NCBI GenBank assembly: GCA_947503435.1
Contig: CANNDL010000003.1
Coordinates: 248,001 to 312,000, forward strand
DNA from: an uncultured Kangiella sp.
Lineage (GTDB): Bacteria > Pseudomonadota > Gammaproteobacteria > Enterobacterales > Kangiellaceae
Reading direction: 5' to 3'
Length of the DNA stretch: 64,000 nucleotides
Shown: piece after piece, positions 44,593 through 53,494 of the stretch
Layout of the letters: each line of letters starts with the position of its first letter
How positions within the stretch are numbered: the stretch's first letter is position 1
Made by a program: the position numbers and the translations under genes
Notes under the pieces: generated by a model
What the model saw: only the letters and a program-made list of their open reading frames with translations
Database searches by the model: none
Told to the model about the DNA's origin: nothing

Positions 44593-45129
44593 ATGTCCGA
44601 TTCAACACTGATGGCGCCTTTTAACTTCCAGCAATGGATTAATGAGCATCGCCATCTACTAAAGCCACCGGTTTGTAATAAACAGGTTTTCGAGCAGGAT
44701 GATTTTATTGTGATGGTAGTTGGCGGCCCTAATGGTCGTCGTGATTATCATTACGATGAAGGCCCTGAATTTTTCTATCAGTTAGAAGGTGAAATGTTGT
44801 TAAAAACCATCCAAGATGGTAAGAAAGTTGATTACCCAATAAAAGCTGGCGAAGTCTTTTTGTTACCACCTCGCGTGCCCCACTCGCCTGTACGTTTTGC
44901 TGGATCGATTGGTTTAGTGGTAGAAAGAAAACGAGTTAATGGCGAGCTTGATGGTTTAATGTGGTTCTGCGAAAACTGCGATAACAAACTCTATGAAGAA
45001 ATGTTTCCGCTTACTAATGTGGAAAAAGATTTCTTTCCAGTATTCGAGCGCTTTTTGGAAAGTGAAGAAAATCGCACTTGCGACAATTGCGGCACTGTGA
45101 TGCCCAAAGACAATAAGCTGGAGCTGTAA
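44593..45129 (+). CDS. nbaC: 3-hydroxyanthranilate 3,4-dioxygenase
   Basis: The 178-residue cupin enzyme opens the ring of 3-hydroxyanthranilate to give 2-amino-3-carboxymuconate 6-semialdehyde (ACMS). Iron ligands are His53 and Glu59 (in HYDEGPEF) and His97 (in PRVPHSPV). The C-terminal tail has a rubredoxin-like second metal site: CENC and CDNC. These are the features of the bacterial enzyme type. RBS AGGGAGTTAATA. The gene is one base from nbaD. Confidence 0.95.
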   Translation: MSDSTLMAPFNFQQWINEHRHLLKPPVCNKQVFEQDDFIVMVVGGPNGRRDYHYDEGPEFFYQLEGEMLLKTIQDGKKVDYPIKAGEVFLLPPRVPHSPVRFAGSIGLVVERKRVNGELDGLMWFCENCDNKLYEEMFPLTNVEKDFFPVFERFLESEENRTCDNCGTVMPKDNKLEL

Positions 45130-45130
45130 A

Positions 45131-46150
45131 ATGGACTCATTAAAAATTGATATCCATACTCATATTCTTCCTGAAAATTGGCCAAATCTAAAAGAAAAGT
45201 ATGGCTATGGCGGTTTTGTTTCTTTAGATCATCACAAATGCGGCTGCGCACGTATGATGGTTGATGACAAGTTCTTCCGCGAAATTGAAGAGAACTGTTG
45301 GTCACCGGAAGTTCGTATGCACGAATGCGATCAGCATGGAGTACATGTACAAGTATTATCGACAGTTCCAGTCATGTTTAACTACTGGGCTAAACCTGAG
45401 CACACGCATGATTTATCACGCTACTTAAATGATCATATTGCAGGCATTGTTGCGAAATACCCCAAGCGTTTCATTGGCCTTGGTACTGTTGCCATGCAAG
45501 AGCCTAAATTTGCGATCCAAGAAATGGAGCGCTGCGTTAAAGAGTTAGGCTTAGCAGGTATTCAAATCGGCTCGCATATTAACGACTGGAATTTAAGCGA
45601 TCCGAATTTGTTTGAGATCTTCCAAGCGGCCGAAGAATTAGGCGTTGCTGTTTTCGTTCACCCTTGGGATATGGTGGGTAAAGAAAAGATGGAGAAGTAT
45701 TGGCTTCCATGGTTAGTGGGCATGCCAGCTGAAACTTCGTTGGCCATTTGCTCAGTAATTTTTGGCGGCGTTTTAGAGCGCCTACCTAATTTACGGATAG
45801 CTTTTGCCCATGGCGGTGGCGGTTTCCCATCAGCGATTGGTCGAATTGAACATGCCTTTGATGTGCGCCCTGATTTATTAGCGGTAGATAATCCGCATCA
45901 CCCGCGTAAATATTTAGAGCAAATTTATTTAGATACCCTAGTGCATGATCCTAATATGTTGAAATACATAGTGGATTTAATGGGCCCTAATAAACTAGCC
46001 TTGGGAACTGACTATCCATTCCCATTAGGTGAATTAGAACCCGGTAAATTAATTACTTCCATGAATTACGATCAGACGACTCACGATCGCTTGATGCATG
46101 GTACTGCATTGGAATGGTTAAACTTAGATAAGGAATTATTTTTGCCATGA
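45131..46150 (+). CDS. nbaD: 2-amino-3-carboxymuconate 6-semialdehyde decarboxylase (ACMSD)
   Basis: The 339-residue amidohydrolase-fold enzyme decarboxylates ACMS to 2-aminomuconate semialdehyde. The zinc-binding DIHTHI (His9, His11) opens the protein. The His in FVHPWDM and the segment [15 protein letters not shown] with the Asp in [13 protein letters not shown] complete the metal set. This step diverts ACMS away from spontaneous cyclisation to quinolinate. Its stop overlaps the start of the next gene by 4 bp (ATGA). Confidence 0.95.
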   Translation: MDSLKIDIHTHILPENWPNLKEKYGYGGFVSLDHHKCGCARMMVDDKFFREIEENCWSPEVRMHECDQHGVHVQVLSTVPVMFNYWAKPEHTHDLSRYLNDHIAGIVAKYPKRFIGLGTVAMQEPKFAIQEMERCVKELGLAGIQIGSHINDWNLSDPNLFEIFQAAEELGVAVFVHPWDMVGKEKMEKYWLPWLVGMPAETSLAICSVIFGGVLERLPNLRIAFAHGGGGFPSAIGRIEHAFDVRPDLLAVDNPHHPRKYLEQIYLDTLVHDPNMLKYIVDLMGPNKLALGTDYPFPLGELEPGKLITSMNYDQTTHDRLMHGTALEWLNLDKELFLP

Positions 46151-46968
46151 AGTTAATTACTAAATTAAGTGGCAGTTCTTATCAATTAGATTTAGAGAAT
46201 CCTATTTCTTTAGCTATTCCCGTTAAATTTAATGGCGAGCAGCCGAATCATTTTGGCGCACCTATAGCTAGTAGAGCGCCATTAGCTGGCGGCGGTTTTA
46301 TAGGTAATACTAAGCAAGGCGGCAGCTGCAATGTTGATCAGATTAGTATGGTGCCCCATTGCAACGGCACTCACACTGAATCTATTCATCATGTAGTAAA
46401 TGAGTCAGTAAATATTGGCGCTATCCACTCTAATAGCTTAAGTCACGCCTTAGTAGCTAGTTTATCGCCCAAGGTGGCCACTGAAACTAATAACAGTTAC
46501 GTTCCAGCCTTAGGAGAGCATGACTGGGTCATCGACTTACAAGAGCTACAATCGAACATCCAGCAAGCTGATTTAGATGTTGCCGAAGCTTTAGTGATCC
46601 GCACCTTGCCAAATCATGCCCATAAGATTTCAGTGATTTATAGTGATGAAGCGCAGCCGCCCTTTTTTACCGTTGAAGCTATGCAGTGGTTAGCGGCCAG
46701 CTCAATTAAACATTTATTAGTGGATTTTCCATCTTTAGACAAGATGTACGATGAAGGCCATTTAACTAATCATCATCTGTATTGGAATCTAGAAGCCGAT
46801 AGCCATGAATTAAATGATAAGGCGCACTTAGATAGAACCGTGACTGAAATGGTATTTGTACCTGACAATGCTGATGACGGTTTCTACGCACTAAATTTAC
46901 AAGTGCCCGCTTTCGAATTAGATGCAGCTCCTAGTCGTCCGCTGCTTTACCCTTTATTAAAAGTTTAA
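46147..46968 (+). CDS. kynB: Cyclase family protein, probable kynurenine formamidase
   Basis: The 273-residue protein is of the KynB-like cyclase fold. The metal motif HxGTHxD is present as [14 protein letters not shown]. In canonical KynB the segment is HSGTHVDAPLH; here an Asp is replaced by Glu and the loop is different, so the match is divergent. KynB hydrolyses N-formylkynurenine to kynurenine and formate. The operon context (nbaD, kynU, kmo) makes that the likely role, since no other formamidase is visible. The overlap ATGA with nbaD indicates coupling. Confidence 0.78.
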   Translation: MKLITKLSGSSYQLDLENPISLAIPVKFNGEQPNHFGAPIASRAPLAGGGFIGNTKQGGSCNVDQISMVPHCNGTHTESIHHVVNESVNIGAIHSNSLSHALVASLSPKVATETNNSYVPALGEHDWVIDLQELQSNIQQADLDVAEALVIRTLPNHAHKISVIYSDEAQPPFFTVEAMQWLAASSIKHLLVDFPSLDKMYDEGHLTNHHLYWNLEADSHELNDKAHLDRTVTEMVFVPDNADDGFYALNLQVPAFELDAAPSRPLLYPLLKV

Positions 46969-46985
46969 ACCGATTTTAAAGAATT

Positions 46986-48284
46986 ATGAATATTTTTTCT
47001 GTTGAACATGCGCGTCAGTTAGACACACAAGATACTATTAGCCATATGCGCGAGGAATTTCATATTCCCAAGCAAGCTAATGGCGAGAATGAAATTTACT
47101 TTTGTGGTAATTCGCTAGGTTTACAACCAAAGCGTACTCAAGAATACTTAAATTATGAATTAAGCCAATGGCAAAAACTGGGTGTTAAAGGCCACTTCTC
47201 GGGAGACTTCCCCTGGATGCCATACCATGAATTTTTAGCTGAAGGTTCAGCCGAATTGGTAGGCGCAAAAACTTCTGAAGTCGTTTGCATGAATTCTTTA
47301 ACTGCAAATTTACACTTTATGATGGTGTCTTTTTATCGCCCAACGAAAACGCGTAATAAAATTCTGATCGAAGAGCATGCCTTTCCTTCGGATCATTATG
47401 CAGTGGAATCTCAGTTGCGCTATCACGGTTTTGATCCAAAAGAGTCGATGTTATTGGCCAAACCTCGCGAAGGCGAAGAAACTTTAAGAACTGAAGATAT
47501 TATTGCTTTAATCGAAAAGCACGGCGATGAAATTGCACTGGTTATGTTACCCGGCGTTCAGTATTACACAGGACAAGTATTAGACATGAAAGCCATTACA
47601 GTGGCTGGCCATGCACAAGGCTGTAAAGTTGGTTTCGATTTAGCTCATGCCGCTGGTAATGTTCCGATGCAATTACATGACTGGAATGTGGATTTCGCAG
47701 CTTGGTGTTCTTATAAATATTTAAACTCTGGACCGGGTTCGGTAGCTGGTTGTTTTGTTCACGAAAAACATCATAAGTCAGAAGCCTTTTTGAATAATGA
47801 AGTGCCTCGCTTTGCAGGTTGGTGGGGACACGATAAAGAATCGCGCTTCCGTATGGAAAATAATTTCTTGCCGATTGAGTCGGCGGAATCTTGGCAGCTT
47901 TCTAATCCGCCAATTTTATCGCTAGCTGCGATTCGAGCAACGCTTGATACCATAAAGCAAGCTGGCGGCATTCATGTGCTGCGTGAAAAGTCTATTAAGC
48001 TTACCGGTTATTTGCGCGAACTATTGGAGCAGGAGCTAGGCAAAGATATTAATATCCTAACGCCAAAAGCTTTAGAAGATTCAGGCGCCCAATTATCATT
48101 AGTGGTCGACTTACACGGCCTTGATAGCAAAACCGTTTTTGATCGCATCGAAGCTGCCGGTGTTACTTGTGATTTCCGCCACCCGAATGTGATTAGAGTT
48201 GCACCAGTACCTTTATACAATTCTTTTGAAGATTGCTTTAAGTTTGTTTCAATTCTTAAAAACAGTTTAGAGGTGAATAGATGA
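46986..48284 (+). CDS. kynU: Kynureninase
   Basis: The 432-residue PLP-dependent enzyme cleaves kynurenine or 3-hydroxykynurenine into anthranilate or 3-hydroxyanthranilate plus alanine. Motifs: YFCGNSLGLQPK, the PLP-binding VCMNSLTANLHFMMVSFY, FDLAHAAGN and WCSYKYLNSGPGSVAG with the Schiff-base Lys. Length fits kynureninase. It ends in a 4-bp overlap (ATGA) with kmo. With kmo beside it, the substrate should be 3-hydroxykynurenine. Confidence 0.97.
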   Translation: MNIFSVEHARQLDTQDTISHMREEFHIPKQANGENEIYFCGNSLGLQPKRTQEYLNYELSQWQKLGVKGHFSGDFPWMPYHEFLAEGSAELVGAKTSEVVCMNSLTANLHFMMVSFYRPTKTRNKILIEEHAFPSDHYAVESQLRYHGFDPKESMLLAKPREGEETLRTEDIIALIEKHGDEIALVMLPGVQYYTGQVLDMKAITVAGHAQGCKVGFDLAHAAGNVPMQLHDWNVDFAAWCSYKYLNSGPGSVAGCFVHEKHHKSEAFLNNEVPRFAGWWGHDKESRFRMENNFLPIESAESWQLSNPPILSLAAIRATLDTIKQAGGIHVLREKSIKLTGYLRELLEQELGKDINILTPKALEDSGAQLSLVVDLHGLDSKTVFDRIEAAGVTCDFRHPNVIRVAPVPLYNSFEDCFKFVSILKNSLEVNR

Positions 48285-49657
48285 TTCCCGCCAAACTGGA
48301 TAAAGACATCACGATTATAGGTGCTGGCTTAGTTGGCTCACTAATGAGTATTTACCTTGGCCAGCGCGGTTATAAAGTCACGGTATTTGAGCAACTACCA
48401 GACATCAGAAAAGAAGCCATTCCCGCAGGCCGCTCAATTAACTTAGCGCTAGCCAATCGAGGCATTCGCCCATTACAGCAAGTTGGAATCATGCAAAAAG
48501 TTGAAAAGCTACTGATCCCAATGAAAGGTCGAATGCTGCATGACACTGATGGCGAGTTGCAATTTCAATCTTATGGCCAAAAACCGGAAGAAGTTATTTA
48601 TTCCGTATCCCGTGCGGGACTAGTTAGCTTGTTGCGTGATGAGGCGGAGGCGACTGGTAATGTCACTTTTAACTTTAAGCAAGCGTTAAAGTCAGTTAAT
48701 TTTGAAAACGACACTATCGTGGTTGAAGACCAAATTAGCTCTAAATCCAAACAATACGACTTTGATATTTTGCTGGGTACAGACGGCGCCGGTTCCAAAG
48801 TTCGAAGACTCATGGAGTCTTACGGTATTAAAGGTTTTAGCTCCGAATTATTGGAACATAACTACAAAGAATTAACAATTCCTGCTGGCAATAATGGCGC
48901 TTATCAAATTGATAAGGAATCACTGCATATTTGGCCACGTGGCGGCTATATGCTGATTGCTTTACCTAATTTAGCAGGTGACTTTACGGTTACTTTATTT
49001 ATGCCAAAAGAAGGTGAGCATAGTTTCGAACAGTTTAAAGATAAAGCGTCCGTAGAGGCATTCTTTAAAACCCAATTCAAAGATGCTTACGACCTAATCC
49101 CCAATCTAGCTGAACTTTATTTTGAAAATCCAACTGGTATTTTAGGCACAGTACGTAGTAACGACTGGCATCATAATAATGTCTTAATTTTTGGTGACGC
49201 CTCTCACGCTATTGTTCCTTTTCATGGGCAGGGTATGAACTGCGGTTTTGAAGATTGTGCAGAATTAAACTCAATGCTTAATCGATATCAAGATGATTGG
49301 CAGCAAGTGATGCCAGCATTTGAAAAAACACGCAAAGCCAACGCCAACGCCATAGCCGATATGGCTTTAGAAAATTATGTGGAAATGCGTGACTCGGTAA
49401 GAGATACAAAATTCCAACTCAAGAAAGTCATTGCTTTTGAATTAGAAACTAAACACCCAGCACATTTTATTCCACGCTACTCCATGGTGATGTTCCATCA
49501 TATCCCCTATGCTATAGCACAGTCGCGAGGTCTAACTCAAGCTAACATTTTGCAACAATTATCTGCTGATATTGACTCTATTGATCAGGTAGACTGGTCG
49601 CTTGCTAAACAACTTGTAGAGCAATTAGAATCCATTGCTCCAGAATATTTACCATGA
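48281..49657 (+). CDS. kmo: Kynurenine 3-monooxygenase
   Basis: The 458-residue flavin monooxygenase has the FAD motif IIGAGLVGSLMSIYLGQRG, the segment GRSINLALANRG and FGDASHAIVPFHGQGMNCGF. The C-terminal membrane-contacting region is short. It hydroxylates kynurenine at C3 with NADPH and O2. Of the steps from formylkynurenine to 2-aminomuconate all are now present in the window. It overlaps both kynU and the M28 peptidase gene by 4 bp. Confidence 0.97.
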   Translation: MIPAKLDKDITIIGAGLVGSLMSIYLGQRGYKVTVFEQLPDIRKEAIPAGRSINLALANRGIRPLQQVGIMQKVEKLLIPMKGRMLHDTDGELQFQSYGQKPEEVIYSVSRAGLVSLLRDEAEATGNVTFNFKQALKSVNFENDTIVVEDQISSKSKQYDFDILLGTDGAGSKVRRLMESYGIKGFSSELLEHNYKELTIPAGNNGAYQIDKESLHIWPRGGYMLIALPNLAGDFTVTLFMPKEGEHSFEQFKDKASVEAFFKTQFKDAYDLIPNLAELYFENPTGILGTVRSNDWHHNNVLIFGDASHAIVPFHGQGMNCGFEDCAELNSMLNRYQDDWQQVMPAFEKTRKANANAIADMALENYVEMRDSVRDTKFQLKKVIAFELETKHPAHFIPRYSMVMFHHIPYAIAQSRGLTQANILQQLSADIDSIDQVDWSLAKQLVEQLESIAPEYLP

Positions 49658-50673
49658 TTAAAAAAATTGCTATTACGCTGGCATTTGCCAGCTTAAGTCT
49701 TACTGCTTGCGCTAAAGTAAAAAAAGCGAAGGCTCCAACACCTTTAACTGCCAAGCAAATGATGGCCTATTTAACAGACGACAATAAACTGGGGCGCAAA
49801 ACAGGCACCAAGCCAATGCTTGAAATACAAGGATGGTTAGTAAACCAATTCGAACAAATTGGCTTACAACCATTGCCAGAAACCAACTCATATCTTCAAA
49901 CATTTGAAGTCACAGATGCAAAATTAGCAGCAGCCAATGTTATCGGATACTTGCCTTGTAATTGCAAGAGCGACCGCTATTTTGTGGTTGGCGCCCACTA
50001 TGACCATGTAGGGATTAATCCTGAACTTGAAGGTGATCAGATTTTCAATGGTGCTGATGACGATGCTAGCGGCGTAGTTGCTTCGTTAATTATTGCTCGC
50101 GAGTTAGCTAAAGCTCCAAAGTTGCCATTTAATGTCATAGTCGCTGCTTGGGATGCTGAAGAAATGGGCTTGTTGGGTTCAAAATATTTTGTTGAGCATC
50201 CATTAGTGCCACTGGATAAAATCGAATCGGGTTTTATGTTTGAATTAGTGGGCTCTAAGAGTGAAGCCAACACAGCTTGGATGACAGGCTTTGCTTACTC
50301 AAGCTTATATCCCTTAATGAAAGATCAAATGGCAAAACAAGGTTGGGAGTTAGGTGAAGATCCTTTTGCCGCGCAAATGCTATTTATGCGCTCTGATAAT
50401 GCGCCTTTCTCCATGATGGACATGAGCCGAGAGAAAGGTAACCAAGTATTCCGAGAAGGAAAGAAAGCTGATATTAAAGGCATTCCAGTTCATGCGATGT
50501 CTATTTGGAAAGGACAACCGCATTATCACCAAGTTAATGACGATATGAGCGTGATAGATATTGAAAACATGACTAATTTTTCCATTGCCGTTGCCAACTC
50601 GATAAAAGCTATACCGGAAAATACCAAAATAAAATGGTTGGAAAACCAGCACTTTAATTTTAAAAGACCTTAA
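49654..50673 (+). CDS. M28 family metallopeptidase, lipoprotein
   Basis: The 339-residue protein has a lipoprotein signal (ITLAFASLSLTAC). The M28 zinc site is visible: GAHYDHVG, GADDDASGV and DAEEMGLLGS. It should be an aminopeptidase or a carboxypeptidase acting in the periplasm. The 4-bp overlap with kmo (ATGA) makes it the last gene of the kynurenine operon. It may release tryptophan-containing peptides for use, or be unrelated; the sequence does not tell. Confidence 0.88.
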   Translation: MIKKIAITLAFASLSLTACAKVKKAKAPTPLTAKQMMAYLTDDNKLGRKTGTKPMLEIQGWLVNQFEQIGLQPLPETNSYLQTFEVTDAKLAAANVIGYLPCNCKSDRYFVVGAHYDHVGINPELEGDQIFNGADDDASGVVASLIIARELAKAPKLPFNVIVAAWDAEEMGLLGSKYFVEHPLVPLDKIESGFMFELVGSKSEANTAWMTGFAYSSLYPLMKDQMAKQGWELGEDPFAAQMLFMRSDNAPFSMMDMSREKGNQVFREGKKADIKGIPVHAMSIWKGQPHYHQVNDDMSVIDIENMTNFSIAVANSIKAIPENTKIKWLENQHFNFKRP

Positions 50674-50681
50674 TTAACAAC

Positions 50682-50713
50682 AATAAAAAGGGCTCAGATG
50701 AGCCCTTTTTATT
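50682..50713. terminator. Bidirectional terminator after the kynurenine operon
   Basis: Arms AATAAAAAGGGCTCA and TGAGCCCTTTTTATT give a perfect 15-bp stem with a GA loop centre. T runs exist on both strands. It also covers the last codon of the converging HIT gene. Confidence 0.9.
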
Positions 50714-51134
50714 GTGCAGAGAAACCTTTCATTTGAGAAAAGAGATTTTTCATTCTTAGACTTATAATTTGTAATTCTGTTTGGGAATAGGGCTTCACAG
50801 GATGGGCTCCCCAAACCGGTGCTGGCCAAGCTATATCATCCTTAAATCTTGCGATATGATGAATGTGTAATTGAGAAACCACGTTACCAAGCGCAGCAAT
50901 ATTCATTTTATCAGCCCCAAATTCTTTTGCTATTAATTGAGCAGCTTGGTTTGACTCCTCAGATAAAAGCTTTCTTTGTTCTTCAGATAATTGATGGATT
51001 TCTGTAATACCACTAATCCTTGGTACTAGAATAACCCAAGGATACTGACAATCGTTCATCATCAAGACGCGACTCAAATTTAGTTCCCCTACAGTAACAG
51101 TATCATTGCTCAGCCGCTGATCTAACTCAAACAC
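50709..51134 (-). CDS. HIT family protein
   Basis: The 141-residue protein has the HIT nucleotide hydrolase motif as VVSQLHIHHIARFKDD (H-x-H-H-x). The following segment AWPAPVWGAHPVKPYS is typical of a proteobacterial HIT subfamily with unknown substrate. The start is GTG at 51132-51134, overlapping the mrcB stop by one base (TAGTG). It probably removes the AMP group of dinucleotides or AMP-lysine. It is convergent with the M28 gene across a shared terminator. Confidence 0.9.
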   Translation of the reverse strand: MFELDQRLSNDTVTVGELNLSRVLMMNDCQYPWVILVPRISGITEIHQLSEEQRKLLSEESNQAAQLIAKEFGADKMNIAALGNVVSQLHIHHIARFKDDIAWPAPVWGAHPVKPYSQTELQIISLRMKNLFSQMKGFSAQ

Positions 51135-53410
51135 TACTCTACCTCACATTGCGCAATTGCTTTTGGTGCTTTGCCGTAGCTAAAAGGAATACTAACAGTA
51201 TTTAAACAATCATCCCCAGCCAAATTACCTGTCTCAAGATCAATTCTATGCCATTCAACTTCAGGACTATAACCAAGCTTTAAAGATTCAGTAGTTATAC
51301 CCTCAAAAATATCGATAAATACCGGCAATGCGGCGGTAGAACCTGTTATCTTCGAAGCTTTATTATCATCTCGACCCACCCACACCACACCAAGATGTTC
51401 ATTGCTAAACCCTGCAAACCAAGAGTCTTTCAAATCGTTAGTGGTTCCAGTTTTTCCAGCAAACTTTGTCCAAGGTATTCTTTTACTCAATTGTTTGCCT
51501 GAACCTGATTTTGTTGCCTCAAGCATATTCGCTTTGAGTAAGTAGTTATGGGTCTCATTCATCACCCGCTCCGCATTGATTGGGTAGCGCTCCAATAGAT
51601 CACCTTGGTTATCCGTTACAGCTTCAATTGCCGAGGGCTTAATTTTAAGGCCGCCACTTGCCAAAACCTGATATAACTCCATTAACTCAAGTGGGGTGAG
51701 TTCAAGCACTCCCAACGGCAAGGCATCGAGTGCTCGTACATTTTCTGCGCCAAAAGATTCAATATAATTAGCAATGGCGTCATTACCGATTTCTTGTCCC
51801 ACCTTAACTAAAGGAATGTTATACGATTTACTTAACGACTCAAATAAGGTCACGTTGCCATTAAACTTCTTATTATAATTACGTGGCTCCCACTGCGAAC
51901 CATCTCTTTGAGTTAAACTTATAGGGCTATCTGTAATTAACTTATTCAGTTGATAATCTTCATTGTTATCCAAAGCGGCAGCCACCACTAAAGGTTTAAT
52001 AACAGACCCAATCTGACGCTTTGCATCCAATGCTCTATTAAAACCAGAATAACCTTCCTTACGATCACCTGCTAAGGCTACAATCTTACCGGTATCGGCT
52101 TCAGAAATGATAACTGCCGTTTGTAGGGTATCGGCTTTAATATTACGTGACTTTTCAACATTATTCATAGCTACGCTAAGGCGTTTCTCCAGATAACGTT
52201 GTGCCACAGGGTCAAGAGTGGTAAAGATCCTTAAACCTTCAGAATTTAATTCTTCATCGGAGTAGTTTTGTCGCAATTGGCGTTTAACTAAATCCATAAA
52301 AGCAGGAACTTTTGACAATCGCAATTGCGGCTTACGGACCACAGCCAAACTAGTATCCAGCTGTTCTTTATACTCTGCATCAGACAAGACACCTTTATCG
52401 TTCATCAGTTTCAAAACGGTGTTTCGGCGCTTTAATGCATTTTGCGGCTTACGATAAGGATCGAAACTTGAGGGGCCTTTTAATATCGCAACTAACAAAG
52501 CCGATTGAGCAGGAGTTAATTTATCAATGGGTTTATCAAAATAATACTGACTGGCGAGACCTACTCCATGTATCGCTCTGTTTCGTTCTTGACCAAGAAA
52601 CACTTCATTAAAATAGGCCTGTAGAATTTCATCTTTGTCATATCTAACTTCAAGGATGACAGCCATAATAGCTTCGCGAAATTTTCGCCACAGGCTACGC
52701 TCTCGAGTTAAGAAATAATTTTTCACTAACTGCTGAGTGATAGTACTTCCGCCATGCGAACGGCCATCATTATTAATGTTGTACCAAATTGCGCGTGCTA
52801 TTCCTTTAAAAGAAATTCCATAGTGCTCATAAAAGCCCTGATCTTCAGTTACTAACAATGCTTGTTTTAAATGCTCTGGCAACTCGTCAAGCTGCACTAA
52901 TACTCGGTCTTCTTGGTGATTAGGATAAAATTGCCCAATAAGCAATGGATCTAGCCGTGCATATTGCAATGACTCTCCGGTAATATGATTTTTTAATTTC
53001 TGAATACGACTTGTTTCTAAGTTAAAAGCGATTTCTTTTGCTGGAACATATTCATCCCAAAAACGAAATGGTCGAACAAATATATAGAAATAATTTCCAT
53101 AGTTTTCATAATCACCTGCGCGAGTCGCTTTGACGGTTTTTCGATAACCGAGTAATTGCAATTCTTGCCTAAGACGCGTCGGTGTAAGGGCTTTTCCTTC
53201 TGCCAATACCAGTGGTTGAGCATAAACTTTAGCAGGTAACTGCCAGCGTTTACCTTCAAATTGCTTTTTTATTTGCGCATCTGAATAGATCACAAGAATA
53301 ACCAAAAAAGCCGTTGCCAATAACGACAGTTTCCAGAGCAAGGACTTAATTTTCTGCCAAAGAGTTTTCTTGGCGCCCTTTGAAGATGACTTGGTTGATT
53401 TTTTTGTCAT
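51134..53410 (-). CDS. mrcB: Penicillin-binding protein 1B (bifunctional transglycosylase/transpeptidase)
   Basis: The 758-residue class A PBP has a basic cytoplasmic head (KSTKSSSKGAKK), one membrane helix (about residues 29-45) and a UB2H domain (ALTPTRLRQELQLLGYRKT), diagnostic of PBP1B. The GT51 domain follows (VTEDQGFYEHYGISFKGIAR, GGSTITQQLVKNYFL). The transpeptidase domain has SVIK (RQIGSVIKPLVVAAAL), SYN (SKSYNIP) and KTGTT. UB2H normally docks the lipoprotein LpoB or an equivalent; none is adjacent. It is the second class A PBP in the window. Confidence 0.96.
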   Translation of the reverse strand: MTKKSTKSSSKGAKKTLWQKIKSLLWKLSLLATAFLVILVIYSDAQIKKQFEGKRWQLPAKVYAQPLVLAEGKALTPTRLRQELQLLGYRKTVKATRAGDYENYGNYFYIFVRPFRFWDEYVPAKEIAFNLETSRIQKLKNHITGESLQYARLDPLLIGQFYPNHQEDRVLVQLDELPEHLKQALLVTEDQGFYEHYGISFKGIARAIWYNINNDGRSHGGSTITQQLVKNYFLTRERSLWRKFREAIMAVILEVRYDKDEILQAYFNEVFLGQERNRAIHGVGLASQYYFDKPIDKLTPAQSALLVAILKGPSSFDPYRKPQNALKRRNTVLKLMNDKGVLSDAEYKEQLDTSLAVVRKPQLRLSKVPAFMDLVKRQLRQNYSDEELNSEGLRIFTTLDPVAQRYLEKRLSVAMNNVEKSRNIKADTLQTAVIISEADTGKIVALAGDRKEGYSGFNRALDAKRQIGSVIKPLVVAAALDNNEDYQLNKLITDSPISLTQRDGSQWEPRNYNKKFNGNVTLFESLSKSYNIPLVKVGQEIGNDAIANYIESFGAENVRALDALPLGVLELTPLELMELYQVLASGGLKIKPSAIEAVTDNQGDLLERYPINAERVMNETHNYLLKANMLEATKSGSGKQLSKRIPWTKFAGKTGTTNDLKDSWFAGFSNEHLGVVWVGRDDNKASKITGSTAALPVFIDIFEGITTESLKLGYSPEVEWHRIDLETGNLAGDDCLNTVSIPFSYGKAPKAIAQCEVE

Positions 53411-53494
53411 GATTTAAACTATGTAAATGATTGAAATCATCATAACAAAGATTAACTAGGAAAAATGGTTAAAGTCAGTAAGAAATGTGGCGAA

